A DNA stretch of 64,000 nt. Origin: Streptomyces katrae (GTDB taxonomy: Bacteria > Actinomycetota > Actinomycetes > Streptomycetales > Streptomycetaceae). The notes below the pieces were generated by a model that was not told the DNA's origin, made no database searches, and saw only the letters and a list, made by a program, of their open reading frames with translations. Position 1 is the first letter of the stretch. Every line of letters begins with the position of its first letter. The stretch covers positions 5,059,560 through 5,123,559 of the forward strand of contig NZ_CP020042.1 of NCBI RefSeq assembly GCF_002028425.1. Direction: 5' to 3'. This document shows positions 8,032-16,632 of the stretch, in pieces. The position numbers were made by a program, and so were the translations under genes.

Positions 8032-8681
8032 GCGGAGTCAGTCCGTCCCCCGCCGAACAGCACCTGGGCGACCGCCTCGCCGCCCTGGTGGACGGGGAGC
8101 TGAAGCACGACGCCCGCGAGCGGGTCCTGGCGCACCTGGCCACCTGCGCCAAGTGCAAGGCCGAGGCCGATGCGCAGCGCCGTGTGAAGAGCCTGTTCGT
8201 GGAGAGCGCCCCGCCGCCGCTCTCCGCCGGACTGCTGGCCCGGCTCCAGGGACTGCCAGGGGCTGGCCCCGAGGGCCCCGCGGGCCCGCCGGGCGGGCCC
8301 GGTGCGGCGCGCAGCCCAGCGCCCCCCGGTGCCGACCCTTTCGCCACCTTCGGTTACGCCGTCCCGGCCGCCCCGCGCGAAGGGTTCCGCATCCATGAGA
8401 CGGGGCGTCCCAGACGCCGCCTCGCCTTCGTCGCGGCCGGAGCCGTTTCGCTGGCCGCGATCGCCCTGGGCGGCACGCTCCCGCTGGACGCGATCGAGCC
8501 GAACGCCCGTGGTGAGGCGCCGGCCTCGCGGCCCGGGCCGTCGATCCCGCTGACCGACGCCGCCATCCGCGACCGGCTGCCGCTGCGGGACGGGGTGCGC
8601 ACCCCGAGCCCGTCCGCCCCGCTGCCCTCGGCCGTCTCCCCGCCTCCGGTCACGGCCCAGCCGGCCTCCCTCACCCGCTGA
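8028..8681 (+). CDS. Zinc-binding anti-sigma factor (ZAS, RseA-like)
   Basis: 217 residues. The N-terminus holds the ZAS motif HLATCAKC (H-x3-C-x2-C, about residues 40-47), with an upstream His in LKHD that could be the fourth ligand. One hydrophobic segment ([18 protein letters not shown], about residues 133-150) suggests membrane anchoring, followed by a Pro-rich extracytoplasmic tail. By family and position it should bind and silence the ECF sigma factor encoded directly upstream, releasing it on redox or envelope stress. The GTG start lies inside the sigma gene stop (GTGA). Confidence 0.9.
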   Translation: MSGVSPSPAEQHLGDRLAALVDGELKHDARERVLAHLATCAKCKAEADAQRRVKSLFVESAPPPLSAGLLARLQGLPGAGPEGPAGPPGGPGAARSPAPPGADPFATFGYAVPAAPREGFRIHETGRPRRRLAFVAAGAVSLAAIALGGTLPLDAIEPNARGEAPASRPGPSIPLTDAAIRDRLPLRDGVRTPSPSAPLPSAVSPPPVTAQPASLTR

Positions 8682-8793
8682 CCCGGGGGCCCGCCCCCGG
8701 CTCCGCCCCGGGCCAGCGAGGGGGTCCGGCACCTGGTTGAATCTGCGGCACACGTGCCGCCCCGCGGCGCGCCAGGCCCGCGGGGGAGCGCAC

Positions 8794-10287
8794 ATGTCCG
8801 ACAGCCAGCACAACGCCCCGGCTCCCACCTGGTGGAGCCGCCCCGCCACCCCGCCCCACCCACCCACCGAGCCCGGCCCGCCGCCGCCCGAGCCCGCGGC
8901 GGAGGCCGCCGCTGCTCCCGCTCCCGGTGCCGGTGCCGGGGCGGCGGCCGAGGCCGGTGTCCAGCCCGAGCCCGGTGCCAAGCCCGCAGCCGACGCCGAC
9001 GCCGAGCCCGTGACCGAGGTCGGTGCCGGGTCCGTGGCCGAGCCCGCGGCCGCTCCCGGCGTCGAGCCTGTTGCCGAGCCGGCGGCCGAGACCGCGGCCG
9101 AGGGCCCGGACGGGGCGCGGTACGACCCGTGGGCCGCCGGGCCGCTCCAGATGGCGGACGATGCCGGGGCGCCTCGCCGGGGCGGGCCCTCCCTGTGGCG
9201 GCTGGCCGTCTTCGGCGTCGTGATCGCCCTCCTCGCCGGCGGCGTCGGCGGCTGGCTGGGCATCCTCGCCGAGCGCCGCACCAGCACCCGCCTGGAGCTC
9301 CCGCAGGCCGCCGTGGACAACAAGGGCCGGGCCCCCGACAGCGTGGCCGGCATCGCCGCCACCGCCCTGCCCGGCGTGGTCACCCTGCACGTCAGCGGGG
9401 GCGAGGGCAGCAGCACCGGAACCGGCTTCGTCCTGGACGGCCAGGGCCACATCCTGACCAACAACCACGTCGTGGCCGGCGCCAAGGACATAACCGTCAC
9501 CTTCAGCACCGGCGACAGCGTCACCGCCGAACTGGTCGGCCGCGACAGCGGCTACGACCTGGCCGTCGTCAAGGTCACCGGCGTCCAGGGCCTGCGCCCG
9601 CTGGCCCTCGGGAACTCCGAGAACGTCCGCGTCGGCGACCCCGTGGTCGCCATCGGCGCCCCCTTCGACCTCTCCAACACCGTCACCGCCGGCATCATCA
9701 GCGCCACCGGCCGCCCCATCACCGCCGGCGGGGACAAGGGCAGCGGCAGCGACGTCAGCTACGTCGACGCCCTCCAGACCGACGCCCCCATCAACCCCGG
9801 CAACTCCGGCGGCCCCCTCCTCGACTCCCGCGCCCGCGTCATCGGCATCAACAGCGCCATCCGGGGCGCCGACAAGGGCGACGACGACAGCGACCGCACC
9901 CGCCAGAGCGGCAGCATCGGCCTGGGCTTCGCCATCCCCGTCAACCAGGGCAAGCGCGTCGCGGAGGAGCTCATCCGCACCGGCCACGCCACCCACCCCG
10001 TCATCGGCGTCACCTTGGACATGCAGTACACGGGCGACGGAGCCCGGGTCGACACCAAGGGCGAGGACGGCAAGCCCGCCGTCATCGCCGACGGCCCCGG
10101 CGCCCGCGCCGGCATCCGCCCCGGCGACGTGATCACCAAGGTGGACGGGGTCCGCGTCCACGGCGGCGACGAGCTGATCATCAAGATCCGGGCCCACCGG
10201 CCCGGCGACCACCTCTCCCTGACCGTGCTCCGCGACGCCCGGGAGCGCACCCTTGACGTGGTGCTCGGTTCGGCCAGCGGCTCCTGA
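8794..10287 (+). CDS. HtrA-type trypsin-like serine protease with PDZ domain
   Basis: 497 residues. The order is an acidic Ala/Pro/Glu-rich cytoplasmic region (1-130), a membrane helix (LAVFGVVIALLAGGVGGWLGI, about 137-157), a trypsin-like domain and a C-terminal PDZ domain (GDGPGARAGIRPGDVITKVDGV). The catalytic triad is visible: His in TNNHVVAG (about 225), Asp in YDLAVVKV (about 254) and Ser in NPGNSGGPL (about 337). It should degrade misfolded extracytoplasmic proteins. ATG at 8794 follows a GGGGGAG site. It is the equivalent of Rv1223 and probably belongs to the upstream sigma/anti-sigma transcription unit. Confidence 0.93.
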   Translation: MSDSQHNAPAPTWWSRPATPPHPPTEPGPPPPEPAAEAAAAPAPGAGAGAAAEAGVQPEPGAKPAADADAEPVTEVGAGSVAEPAAAPGVEPVAEPAAETAAEGPDGARYDPWAAGPLQMADDAGAPRRGGPSLWRLAVFGVVIALLAGGVGGWLGILAERRTSTRLELPQAAVDNKGRAPDSVAGIAATALPGVVTLHVSGGEGSSTGTGFVLDGQGHILTNNHVVAGAKDITVTFSTGDSVTAELVGRDSGYDLAVVKVTGVQGLRPLALGNSENVRVGDPVVAIGAPFDLSNTVTAGIISATGRPITAGGDKGSGSDVSYVDALQTDAPINPGNSGGPLLDSRARVIGINSAIRGADKGDDDSDRTRQSGSIGLGFAIPVNQGKRVAEELIRTGHATHPVIGVTLDMQYTGDGARVDTKGEDGKPAVIADGPGARAGIRPGDVITKVDGVRVHGGDELIIKIRAHRPGDHLSLTVLRDARERTLDVVLGSASGS

Positions 10288-10289
10288 GA

Positions 10290-10326
10290 CCGGCCGTCCG
10301 TGCGGCAAACACGACACGACGGCCGG
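10290..10326. terminator. Weak hairpin after htrA
   Basis: CCGGCCGTC (10290-10298) can pair with GACGGCCGG (10318-10326). The 19-nt loop makes this a weak terminator; read-through to tatB is likely. Confidence 0.3.
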
Positions 10327-10424
10327 GTGAATCCGGCGAAGGGCCCGCACCGGCGTAGGGGCGGGCCGGGAACGCCGGGTACCGTTGACCGGGCCGGACG
10401 TGGAGAGAGCCGAGGAGCGGCAAG

Positions 10425-10862
10425 GTGTTCAACGACATAGGCGCACTCGAGCTGGTCACCATCGTGGTGCTCGCCATCCTCATCTTCGGGCCCGACAAGC
10501 TCCCGAAGGTGATCCAGGACGTCGCGGGCTTCATCCGCAAGATCCGCGCGTTCTCGGACAGCGCCAAGCAGGACATCCGCTCCGAACTGGGACCCGAGTT
10601 CAAGGACTTCGAGTTCGAGGACCTGAACCCCAAGACCTTCATCCGCAAGCAGCTCACCGAGAACGAGGACCTCCAGGAGCTGCGCACCAGCTTCGACCTC
10701 CGCAAGGAGCTGAACGAGGTCACCGACGCCGTCAACAGCCGCGACACCGGCCCGGCTCCCTCCGCCTCCCCGGTCGCCGCCGGCACTGCGCCCGATCTGC
10801 TGAAGAAGCCCGCCGCACCGGCCCAGGAACCGCGTACTCCCTTCGACGCCGACGCCACCTGA
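10425..10862 (+). CDS. tatB: Sec-independent translocase protein TatB
   Basis: 145 residues. The N-terminal hairpin is typical of TatB: FNDIGALELVTIVVLAILIFGPDKLPKVI, a short membrane helix, then the FGPDKLP hinge and a long amphipathic helix. The C-terminus is charged and then Ala/Pro-rich. TatB works with TatC as receptor for twin-arginine signal peptides. GTG start at 10425 after GAGGAGCGGCAAG. The htrA-tatB linkage is conserved in actinobacteria (Rv1223-Rv1224). Confidence 0.93.
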   Translation: MFNDIGALELVTIVVLAILIFGPDKLPKVIQDVAGFIRKIRAFSDSAKQDIRSELGPEFKDFEFEDLNPKTFIRKQLTENEDLQELRTSFDLRKELNEVTDAVNSRDTGPAPSASPVAAGTAPDLLKKPAAPAQEPRTPFDADAT

Positions 10863-10998
10863 GCCGCAGCCTGCCCGTCGATCCGGGACCGGATGGCTAT
10901 CCTCCATCTGTCCGGACCGAGGACGCCCGAGGATGGGGGTCCCCCCAGCGACGCGAGGGGGAGGGCCGTTCCGGACCCCACGGAACGAGAGGCCGCCC

Positions 10999-11715
10999 AT
11001 GGAGACGACGAGCACGAGCAGTAGCAGGGTGGGCGCACAGCCCGCCGAAGCCCCCGACGCCACGGCCCCGCAGGCCGGGCCGGCGGCGCCGACCGCCGAC
11101 GCCACCGCGCCCGTCCCGGCGGCCCGCCGGGCGGCCGCGGGCTACCTGAAGGCAGAGTTCCCCTGGTACGGGCTGGACGGGGCGTTCACCGGCCCCCGCT
11201 GGCTCATGCAGGTGGGCACCGGCGCCGACGGCACCGTGGAGCACGGCTCCACCGGCCACGGCGACGAGCCCTCCGCCCGGGGCGAGATCGCCACCGGCGA
11301 GAAGGAACGCTTCGCGGTGGTCATCACCGTCGCCAGCAACCCCCTGCGCCGCAGCGGCGACGGCACCGGCGTCCTGGAGGCCACCTCGGTCTCCTCGGCC
11401 GCCTGGCTGGCCGGCTCCGGGCTGCTGGCCTACAGCTGGCCGCCGCAGATGGACCACAGCCTGCGCGACGACTGGCTGGACCAGCAGACGGAAGCGGCGT
11501 GGGAACTCGCCGACGACCTCACGGGGCCCGACTGGTCGACGCTGTCCCTGCCGGTGGACGGAGAGCCGACTCCGTTCCACTACCGGGAGTCGGAGTTCGG
11601 GTGGGTGCTCGCCGGCTCCACCGGGAGCGGGGTGCACCTCGGGGCGTACGGGCGGGGGATGAGCGCGTACGGGCTGGGCTTCTCGGCCATCGCGGACCTG
11701 GGGTCGTACGAGTAG
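10999..11715 (+). CDS. Conserved hypothetical protein
   Basis: 238 residues with a Thr/Ser/Ala-rich disordered N-terminus (1-48) and a compact remainder rich in Trp and Gly. There is no signal peptide and no membrane segment. It lies between tatB and the opposed mrp gene. I recognise no family and no catalytic motif; repeated WPPQMDHSLRDDWLDQQ-like segments suggest a soluble globular domain. The ATG at 10999 sits in a weak ribosome-binding context. Confidence 0.75.
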   Translation: METTSTSSSRVGAQPAEAPDATAPQAGPAAPTADATAPVPAARRAAAGYLKAEFPWYGLDGAFTGPRWLMQVGTGADGTVEHGSTGHGDEPSARGEIATGEKERFAVVITVASNPLRRSGDGTGVLEATSVSSAAWLAGSGLLAYSWPPQMDHSLRDDWLDQQTEAAWELADDLTGPDWSTLSLPVDGEPTPFHYRESEFGWVLAGSTGSGVHLGAYGRGMSAYGLGFSAIADLGSYE

Positions 11716-11732
11716 TGGCCCGGGGTACGGGA

Positions 11733-11762
11733 AAGGGGCACCGCCCGGCGGCGATGCCCCTT
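11733..11762. terminator. Hairpin terminator between convergent genes
   Basis: AAGGGGCA (11733-11740) pairs with TGCCCCTT (11755-11762), with further CCGCC/GGCGG pairing inside. It serves the hypothetical gene and possibly mrp. Confidence 0.6.
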
Positions 11763-11844
11763 CGCGCTGCGCGGCCCCTGCGGGTGCGCGTGCCGGTGCG
11801 GCCACCCGTGCCGCCCAGCGGCACGATGACCCACACCTCCGTGA

Positions 11845-13005
11845 CTAGAACTTGTTGCGCGGCGTGATGCCCAGGGACATGCCCGACAGGCCGCGGGCGC
11901 GCCCGCCCAGCTTGCCGGCGATCGACCGCAGGGCCGCGCCCGCCGGCGAGTCCGGGTCCGCCAGGACGACCGGCTTGCCGTTGTCGCCGCCCTCGCGCAG
12001 CCGCACGTCGATCGGGATCTGCCCCAGCACCGGCACCGTGGCGCCCGTCGTCTTCGTCAGGCCGTCCGCGACCATCTGGCCGCCGCCGGTGCCGAAGACG
12101 TCCACCATCTCGTCGCAGTGCGGGCACGGCAGGCCCGACATGTTCTCGACGACGCCCACGATCTTCTGGTGGGTCTGCACTGCGATCGACCCGGCCCGCT
12201 CCGCGACCTCGGCCGCGGCCTGCTGCGGGGTGGTGACGACCAGGATCTCCGCGTTCGGGACCAGCTGCGCCACCGAGATGGCGATGTCGCCCGTGCCCGG
12301 CGGGAGGTCCAGCAGCAGCACGTCGAGGTCGCCCCAGAACACGTCGGCCAGGAACTGCTGGAGCGCCCGGTGCAGCATCGGGCCGCGCCACACCACCGGG
12401 GCGTTGCCCGGGGTGAACATGCCGATGGAGATGACCTTCACGCCGTTCGCGGACGGCGGCATGATCATGTTCTCGACCTGGGTGGGCTTGCCTTCGACGC
12501 CCAGCATCCGCGGCACGCTGTGGCCGTAGATGTCCGCGTCGACCACGCCGACCTTCAGGCCGTCGGCAGCCATCGCGGCCGCCAGGTTGACCGTGACCGA
12601 GGACTTGCCCACGCCGCCCTTGCCGGAGGCGACCGCGTACACACGGGTCAGCGAGCCCGGCTTGGCGAAGGGCACCTCGCGCTCGGCGGTGCCGCCGCGC
12701 AGGGTGGCGGCGAGCTCCTTGCGCTGCTCGTCGCTCATCACGTCCAGCGAGACGGACACGGAGGTGACGCCCGCGACCTTCGCGACGGCGTCGGTGACGT
12801 TCTTGGTGATGGTCTCGCGCATGGGGCAGCCCGACACCGTCAGGTACACCGTGACGGCGACGGCACCGCCGTCGCCGATCTCCACCGCTTTGACCATGCC
12901 GAGTTCGGTGATCGGCCGGTGGATCTCGGGGTCGTTGACCGTCGCCAGCGCGTCCAGGATCGCGTCCTGCTCCGGCACGGCGGCGGAGGGTGTCTCGGTA
13001 GCCAT
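11845..13005 (-). CDS. mrp: Mrp/NBP35-family iron-sulfur carrier ATPase
   Basis: 386 residues. An N-terminal MIP18/DUF59 domain (DALATVNDPEIHRPITELGM, about 12-31) is followed by a P-loop ATPase domain with the deviant Walker A GKGGVGKSSV (about 127-136) and the C-terminal metal pair in SGLPCPHC. Such proteins load Fe-S clusters onto apo-proteins. The start at 13005 gives the family's typical MATETPSAA N-terminus but has AGGGA almost touching the ATG. A GTG at 13068 with GGGGGA ahead is an alternative that would overlap the upstream gene. The equivalent is Rv1229c. Confidence 0.92.
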   Translation of the reverse strand: MATETPSAAVPEQDAILDALATVNDPEIHRPITELGMVKAVEIGDGGAVAVTVYLTVSGCPMRETITKNVTDAVAKVAGVTSVSVSLDVMSDEQRKELAATLRGGTAEREVPFAKPGSLTRVYAVASGKGGVGKSSVTVNLAAAMAADGLKVGVVDADIYGHSVPRMLGVEGKPTQVENMIMPPSANGVKVISIGMFTPGNAPVVWRGPMLHRALQQFLADVFWGDLDVLLLDLPPGTGDIAISVAQLVPNAEILVVTTPQQAAAEVAERAGSIAVQTHQKIVGVVENMSGLPCPHCDEMVDVFGTGGGQMVADGLTKTTGATVPVLGQIPIDVRLREGGDNGKPVVLADPDSPAGAALRSIAGKLGGRARGLSGMSLGITPRNKF

Positions 13006-13048
13006 GTCCCTGATGGTACGGCTCGCCGGCACGGCTCCGGTAAGCCCG

Positions 13049-13732
13049 TCAGCGGTCGCCTTCGTCACTTTCCCCCGAGAACAGCCGGCGCTCGTCCATC
13101 TCCTTGATCAGGTCCTGGAACTCCGAGCGGATCCAGTCGCGCGTGGCGACCTCGCCCAGGCCCATCCGCAGCGCCGCGATCTCCCGGGTCAGGTACTCGG
13201 TGTCCGCGATCGACCGCTCGTTCTGCTTGCGGTCCTGCTCGTGGGTGACCCGGTCCCGGTCGTCCTGCCGGTTCTGCGCGAGCAGGATCAGCGGGGCCGC
13301 GTACGAGGCCTGCAGGGACAGCATCAGCGTCAGGAAGATGAAGGGGTACTGGTCGAAGCGCAGGTGGTCCGGGGCGAAGACGTTCCACAGCACCCACACC
13401 ACGATGACCAGGCTCATCCAGACGATGAACCGGCCCGTGCCGAGGAACCGCGCCACCCGCTCCGACAGCCGCCCGAAGGCCTCCGGGTCGTACTCCGGCA
13501 GCAGCTTGCGGCGGTCCTGGCGCGGCTGGTCCAGCCGCACCCGTGAGCGCGTCAGCGCACTGGCACCCGAGGGCACGCCGGCCCGCGCCCGCTCGGAGGA
13601 ACGTTCCGCCGACCGATCGCCGCGCAGCCGCGCCGCCTCCTCCAGCCGCTCCGAGAGCCCTTCGCGGGCCCGCTCGCGCCTCTCCCGGCGCCGCTCGCGC
13701 GCCGCCTCGCCACGTCCGCGTTCAGTGGCCAT
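13049..13732 (-). CDS. DUF1003 family membrane protein
   Basis: 227 residues. The N-terminus is strongly basic and helical (arginine/glutamate repeats, residues 2-60). The DUF1003 core follows with two adjacent membrane helices: RFIVWMSLVIVVWVLWNVFAP and the segment around FIFLTLMLSLQASYAAPLILLAQNRQ. The conserved FDQYPFIFL and LAQNRQDDRDR motifs are present. The C-terminus is a coiled region. The start overlaps the stop of the MgtE-N/CBS gene by 11 bp, so both are likely co-translated; this pairing equals Rv1231c/Rv1232c. Confidence 0.9.
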   Translation of the reverse strand: MATERGRGEAARERRRERRERAREGLSERLEEAARLRGDRSAERSSERARAGVPSGASALTRSRVRLDQPRQDRRKLLPEYDPEAFGRLSERVARFLGTGRFIVWMSLVIVVWVLWNVFAPDHLRFDQYPFIFLTLMLSLQASYAAPLILLAQNRQDDRDRVTHEQDRKQNERSIADTEYLTREIAALRMGLGEVATRDWIRSEFQDLIKEMDERRLFSGESDEGDR

Positions 13733-14993
13733 GGACGGCCTCCTCGGAGTGGAAGTCCGTCTCCCGCCAGTCCTCGGGCAGCAGGTGGTCCAGGACGTCG
13801 TCGACCGTCACCGCGCCCAGCAGCGATCCGCTCTCGTCGACGACCGGCGCCGCGACCATGTTGTACGCGGCCAGGTAGCTCGTCACGACGGGCAGCGAGG
13901 CGTCCGGGGGCAGCGGCGGCAGGTCCGTGTCCACGATCGAGCTGACCAGGGTGAACGGGGGGTCCCGCAGCAGCCGCTGGAAGTGCACCGTCCCCAGGTA
14001 CTTGCCCGTCGGCGTCTCGTCCGGCGGCCGGCACACGTACACCTGCGCCGCCAGCGCCGGCGACAGGTCCGACTGGCGCACCCGGGCCAGCGCGTCGGCG
14101 ACGGTCGCGTCGGGCCGCAGCACGATCGGCTCGGTGGTCATCAGACCGCCCGCGGTGTTCTCCTCGTACGACAGCAGACGCCGCACGTCGGCCGCGTCGT
14201 CCGGCTGCATCAGCGTCAGCAGCCGCTCCTTGTCGTCCTCCGGCAGCTCCGAGAGCAGGTCGGCCGCGTCGTCCGGGTCCATCGCCTCCAGGACGTCGGC
14301 GGCGCGCTCCTCCTTCAGCTTGCCGAGGATCTCCACCTGCTCGTCCTCGGGCAGCTCCTCCAGCACGTCCGCGAGCCGGTCGTCGTCGAGGGCATTGGCC
14401 ACCTCGGCGCGGCGCTTCGGCGTCAGGTGGTGCAGCACGTTCGCCACGTCGGCCGGGCGCATCTGCTCGAAGGTGGCGACCAGGTTCTCGGCTCCCTGGC
14501 CCTCCTCCTCCAGGGAGAAGCCGGTCACCGCCGACCACTCCACGGTCAGCGTCTCGCCGCGGCGGCGCAGCGCGCCCGCCTTGCCCTTGCGGACGAAGAT
14601 CCGGTCGATCTCCCAGTCGCGGCGCGCGGGCAGCTGCTGGATGGCCACGTCCAGCACGGTGACCTCCTCGCCGCTGGCCACCAGCGTCACCCGGCGGTCC
14701 AGCAGCTCGCCGATGACCAGCCGTTCGGTCGGGCGCTGCTCGAAACGCCGCATGTTGACGACGCCGGTGGTGATGACCTGCCCGGACTCCACGCCCGTCA
14801 CCCGGGTCATGGGCAGGAAGATCCTGCGCCGGCTGACCACCTCGACCACCAGGCCCAGCAGCCGGGGCGGGCGGCCGCCGACACGCAGCATCGCCACGAG
14901 GTCGCGGACCCGGCCCACCTGGTCGCCGTTGGGGTCGAAGACGGGCACACCCGACAGATGCGAGACGAAGATCCGCGGGGCGCCTGCACCCAT
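13722..14993 (-). CDS. MgtE N-domain/CBS protein without transporter domain
   Basis: 423 residues. The N-terminal PRC-barrel-like part (VSHLSGVPVFDPNGDQVGRVRDL) is followed by an MgtE_N superhelix of repeated LPEDEQVEIL and MDPDDAADLL units (about 170-270). Two CBS domains end the protein (MTTEPIVLRPDATVADAL and VVTSYLAAYNMVAAPVVDESGSLLGAVTVDDVLDHL). No membrane helices follow, so it is the regulatory half of an MgtE Mg channel alone. ATG at 14993 is chosen over GTG at 15020 because a perfect AGGAGG lies 7 bp ahead. The equivalent is Rv1232c. Confidence 0.9.
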   Translation of the reverse strand: MGAGAPRIFVSHLSGVPVFDPNGDQVGRVRDLVAMLRVGGRPPRLLGLVVEVVSRRRIFLPMTRVTGVESGQVITTGVVNMRRFEQRPTERLVIGELLDRRVTLVASGEEVTVLDVAIQQLPARRDWEIDRIFVRKGKAGALRRRGETLTVEWSAVTGFSLEEEGQGAENLVATFEQMRPADVANVLHHLTPKRRAEVANALDDDRLADVLEELPEDEQVEILGKLKEERAADVLEAMDPDDAADLLSELPEDDKERLLTLMQPDDAADVRRLLSYEENTAGGLMTTEPIVLRPDATVADALARVRQSDLSPALAAQVYVCRPPDETPTGKYLGTVHFQRLLRDPPFTLVSSIVDTDLPPLPPDASLPVVTSYLAAYNMVAAPVVDESGSLLGAVTVDDVLDHLLPEDWRETDFHSEEAVHGH

Positions 14994-15188
14994 CCGAGCG
15001 CCTCCTAGAGCGTCGATCACCAGTCCTGCCGTGCCTCAGGCTAGCCCCTGCCGGGGGACAGCGTCCTGGTGGGGCGGTCCGGCCGGGGGTCCGGCGGGAC
15101 GGGTTCCGCAGGCGGGTACGCTGCCTGCTGCTCCTGCGGCCACCGCCGGGAGCCGTACCCAGCCGACCCACGACGAGAGGCACCCGAC

Positions 15189-16055
15189 GTGAGCGCCCAC
15201 TCCTCCGCCGTACGGCTGCGCCGGGCCGCCGTCATCGGTGCCCTGTGCGCGGGCATCGCCGTCACCGCGACGGGCTGCGCGGAGAAGACGGACCCCGACA
15301 AGGGCACGAACGGGGTCGGCAAGCAGACGCCGGAGAAGATCGAGAGCCAGGCGAAGGCCGCGGCCGCCGCCGCCAACTCGGTCCACCTCTCCGGAAACCT
15401 CGTCGTCGGCGGCAAGCCCTTCACCCTCGACCTGAGGCTGAAGGCCGACGGGGGCTCCGGCGAGGTGAAGTCGCAGGCCGACACCTTCCAGGTGCTGCGG
15501 GTCGGCGAACAGCTGTACCTGAAGGCGAGCGCGGCCTTCTGGGGGAAGTCGGACTCGGCCGGCAAGCTCGGCGACAAGTACGTGAAGGTGCCCGAGAGCG
15601 ACCCCACGTACAAGCAGTTCCGCGGGTTCACCGACATACACGTGCTGCTCGACGGGCTCCTCGGCCTCCAGGGCAAGCTCACCAAGGGCGGCTACACCAC
15701 CGTCGGGCACACCCGGGCGGTGCCGGTCTCCGCCGACGCGGGCAAGGGCGGCAAGCTGACGGTCTCCCTGGAAGGCACCCCGTACCCGCTGCTGATGGAG
15801 CGCGCGGGCGGCGCGGGCCGGGTGGAGCTGTCCGAGTGGGGCAAGACCTTCCCGCTGGAGGCGCCCGCGCAGGACCAGACCGTGGACTACGGCTCCCAGC
15901 TGCCGACCACCAAGGACGGCACGGGCGCCACCACGGGCGGCAAGGGCAAGGGCACGGGAGCCTCCCCGGCCCCGTCCAAGGGCACCGCAACGAGCGGCAC
16001 CGGCGCCTCGGGCGCCGGCACCTCCGGGCAGGGGTCGAACCCGACGGGCGGCTGA
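15189..16055 (+). CDS. LppX/LprAFG-type lipoprotein
   Basis: 288 residues. The lipoprotein signal peptide ends in a lipobox, VTATGC, with Cys at about residue 29. The mature part resembles the LppX_LprAFG fold: a repeated SVHLSGNLVVGGKPFTLDLRLKADGGSG pattern of a half-barrel that can hold a lipid. The C-terminus is Gly/Thr/Ser-rich and probably wall-spanning. GTG at 15189 follows GAGAGG. Homologues bind acylated lipids in mycobacteria; a lipid-carrier or cell-surface role here is an inference. Confidence 0.82.
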   Translation: MSAHSSAVRLRRAAVIGALCAGIAVTATGCAEKTDPDKGTNGVGKQTPEKIESQAKAAAAAANSVHLSGNLVVGGKPFTLDLRLKADGGSGEVKSQADTFQVLRVGEQLYLKASAAFWGKSDSAGKLGDKYVKVPESDPTYKQFRGFTDIHVLLDGLLGLQGKLTKGGYTTVGHTRAVPVSADAGKGGKLTVSLEGTPYPLLMERAGGAGRVELSEWGKTFPLEAPAQDQTVDYGSQLPTTKDGTGATTGGKGKGTGASPAPSKGTATSGTGASGAGTSGQGSNPTGG

Positions 16056-16074
16056 GCGCCCGCCCGGCTCAGCC
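16050..16074. terminator. Hairpin terminator over the lipoprotein stop codon
   Basis: GGCTGAGC (16050-16057) pairs with GCTCAGCC (16067-16074). The left arm contains the TGA stop of the lipoprotein gene. It lies between convergent genes. Confidence 0.5.
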
Positions 16075-16088
16075 CCACCCGCCCCGCC

Positions 16089-16601
16089 TCAGCCCCGCTT
16101 CTTCTTCCGCTTCAGCAGCAGCTTCGGCAGACCCGCCGGGATCGGCCTGCGGGTCGTCGCGGGGGAGGCCAGGGGCGCCGCGGCCAGCGAGCCCTCGGGC
16201 AGCCGGCCGGCCACCGCCACCGGCTCCAGCCGCAGCAGCCGGCACTCCCGGGCCCAGCGCTCCGTCATCCCCTCCGAGTCGGGGGCGTTCAGCCGCTTGC
16301 CCTTCAGCTCGGCGACGGCGCTCTCCCACGGCCCGCTGCCGGGCGCGAGCTCCCGTACCGCCGCGGTCCAGGCCACGAGCCGGCCGCCCTTGTCCTTGCT
16401 GCGTACCGTCACCTCGGCGGCGCCGCCGTCGGCGAGCCCGGGGAAGGGCTGCTCGCCGGGGCCGTCACCGAGCACGTGCGCGGCACCGTCCACCCACGCG
16501 TGCCACAGGGCCCGGTCGGCGCCGGCGCCGCGGACCCAGATCAGGCCGGACTTCTTGGAGGCCTCCTCGACGAGGGCCAGGTCGAGTGCGCTGAGAGTCA
16601 T
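16089..16601 (-). CDS. Conserved hypothetical protein
   Basis: 170 residues, no signal peptide. The first 100 residues form a mixed domain starting TLSALDLALVEEASKKSGLIWVRG with the stretch RALWHAWVDGAAHVLGDG, reminiscent of pyridoxamine-oxidase-like split barrels, but I cannot confirm that. The C-terminus is basic (LLLKRKKKRG). ATG at 16601 is supported by a TACGCT hexamer ending six bases upstream on the same strand, the leaderless pattern seen elsewhere in the window. Confidence 0.72.
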   Translation of the reverse strand: MTLSALDLALVEEASKKSGLIWVRGAGADRALWHAWVDGAAHVLGDGPGEQPFPGLADGGAAEVTVRSKDKGGRLVAWTAAVRELAPGSGPWESAVAELKGKRLNAPDSEGMTERWARECRLLRLEPVAVAGRLPEGSLAAAPLASPATTRRPIPAGLPKLLLKRKKKRG

Positions 16602-16632
16602 GCGCACAGCGTAGGGCGTGCGCTCCCGCCCG

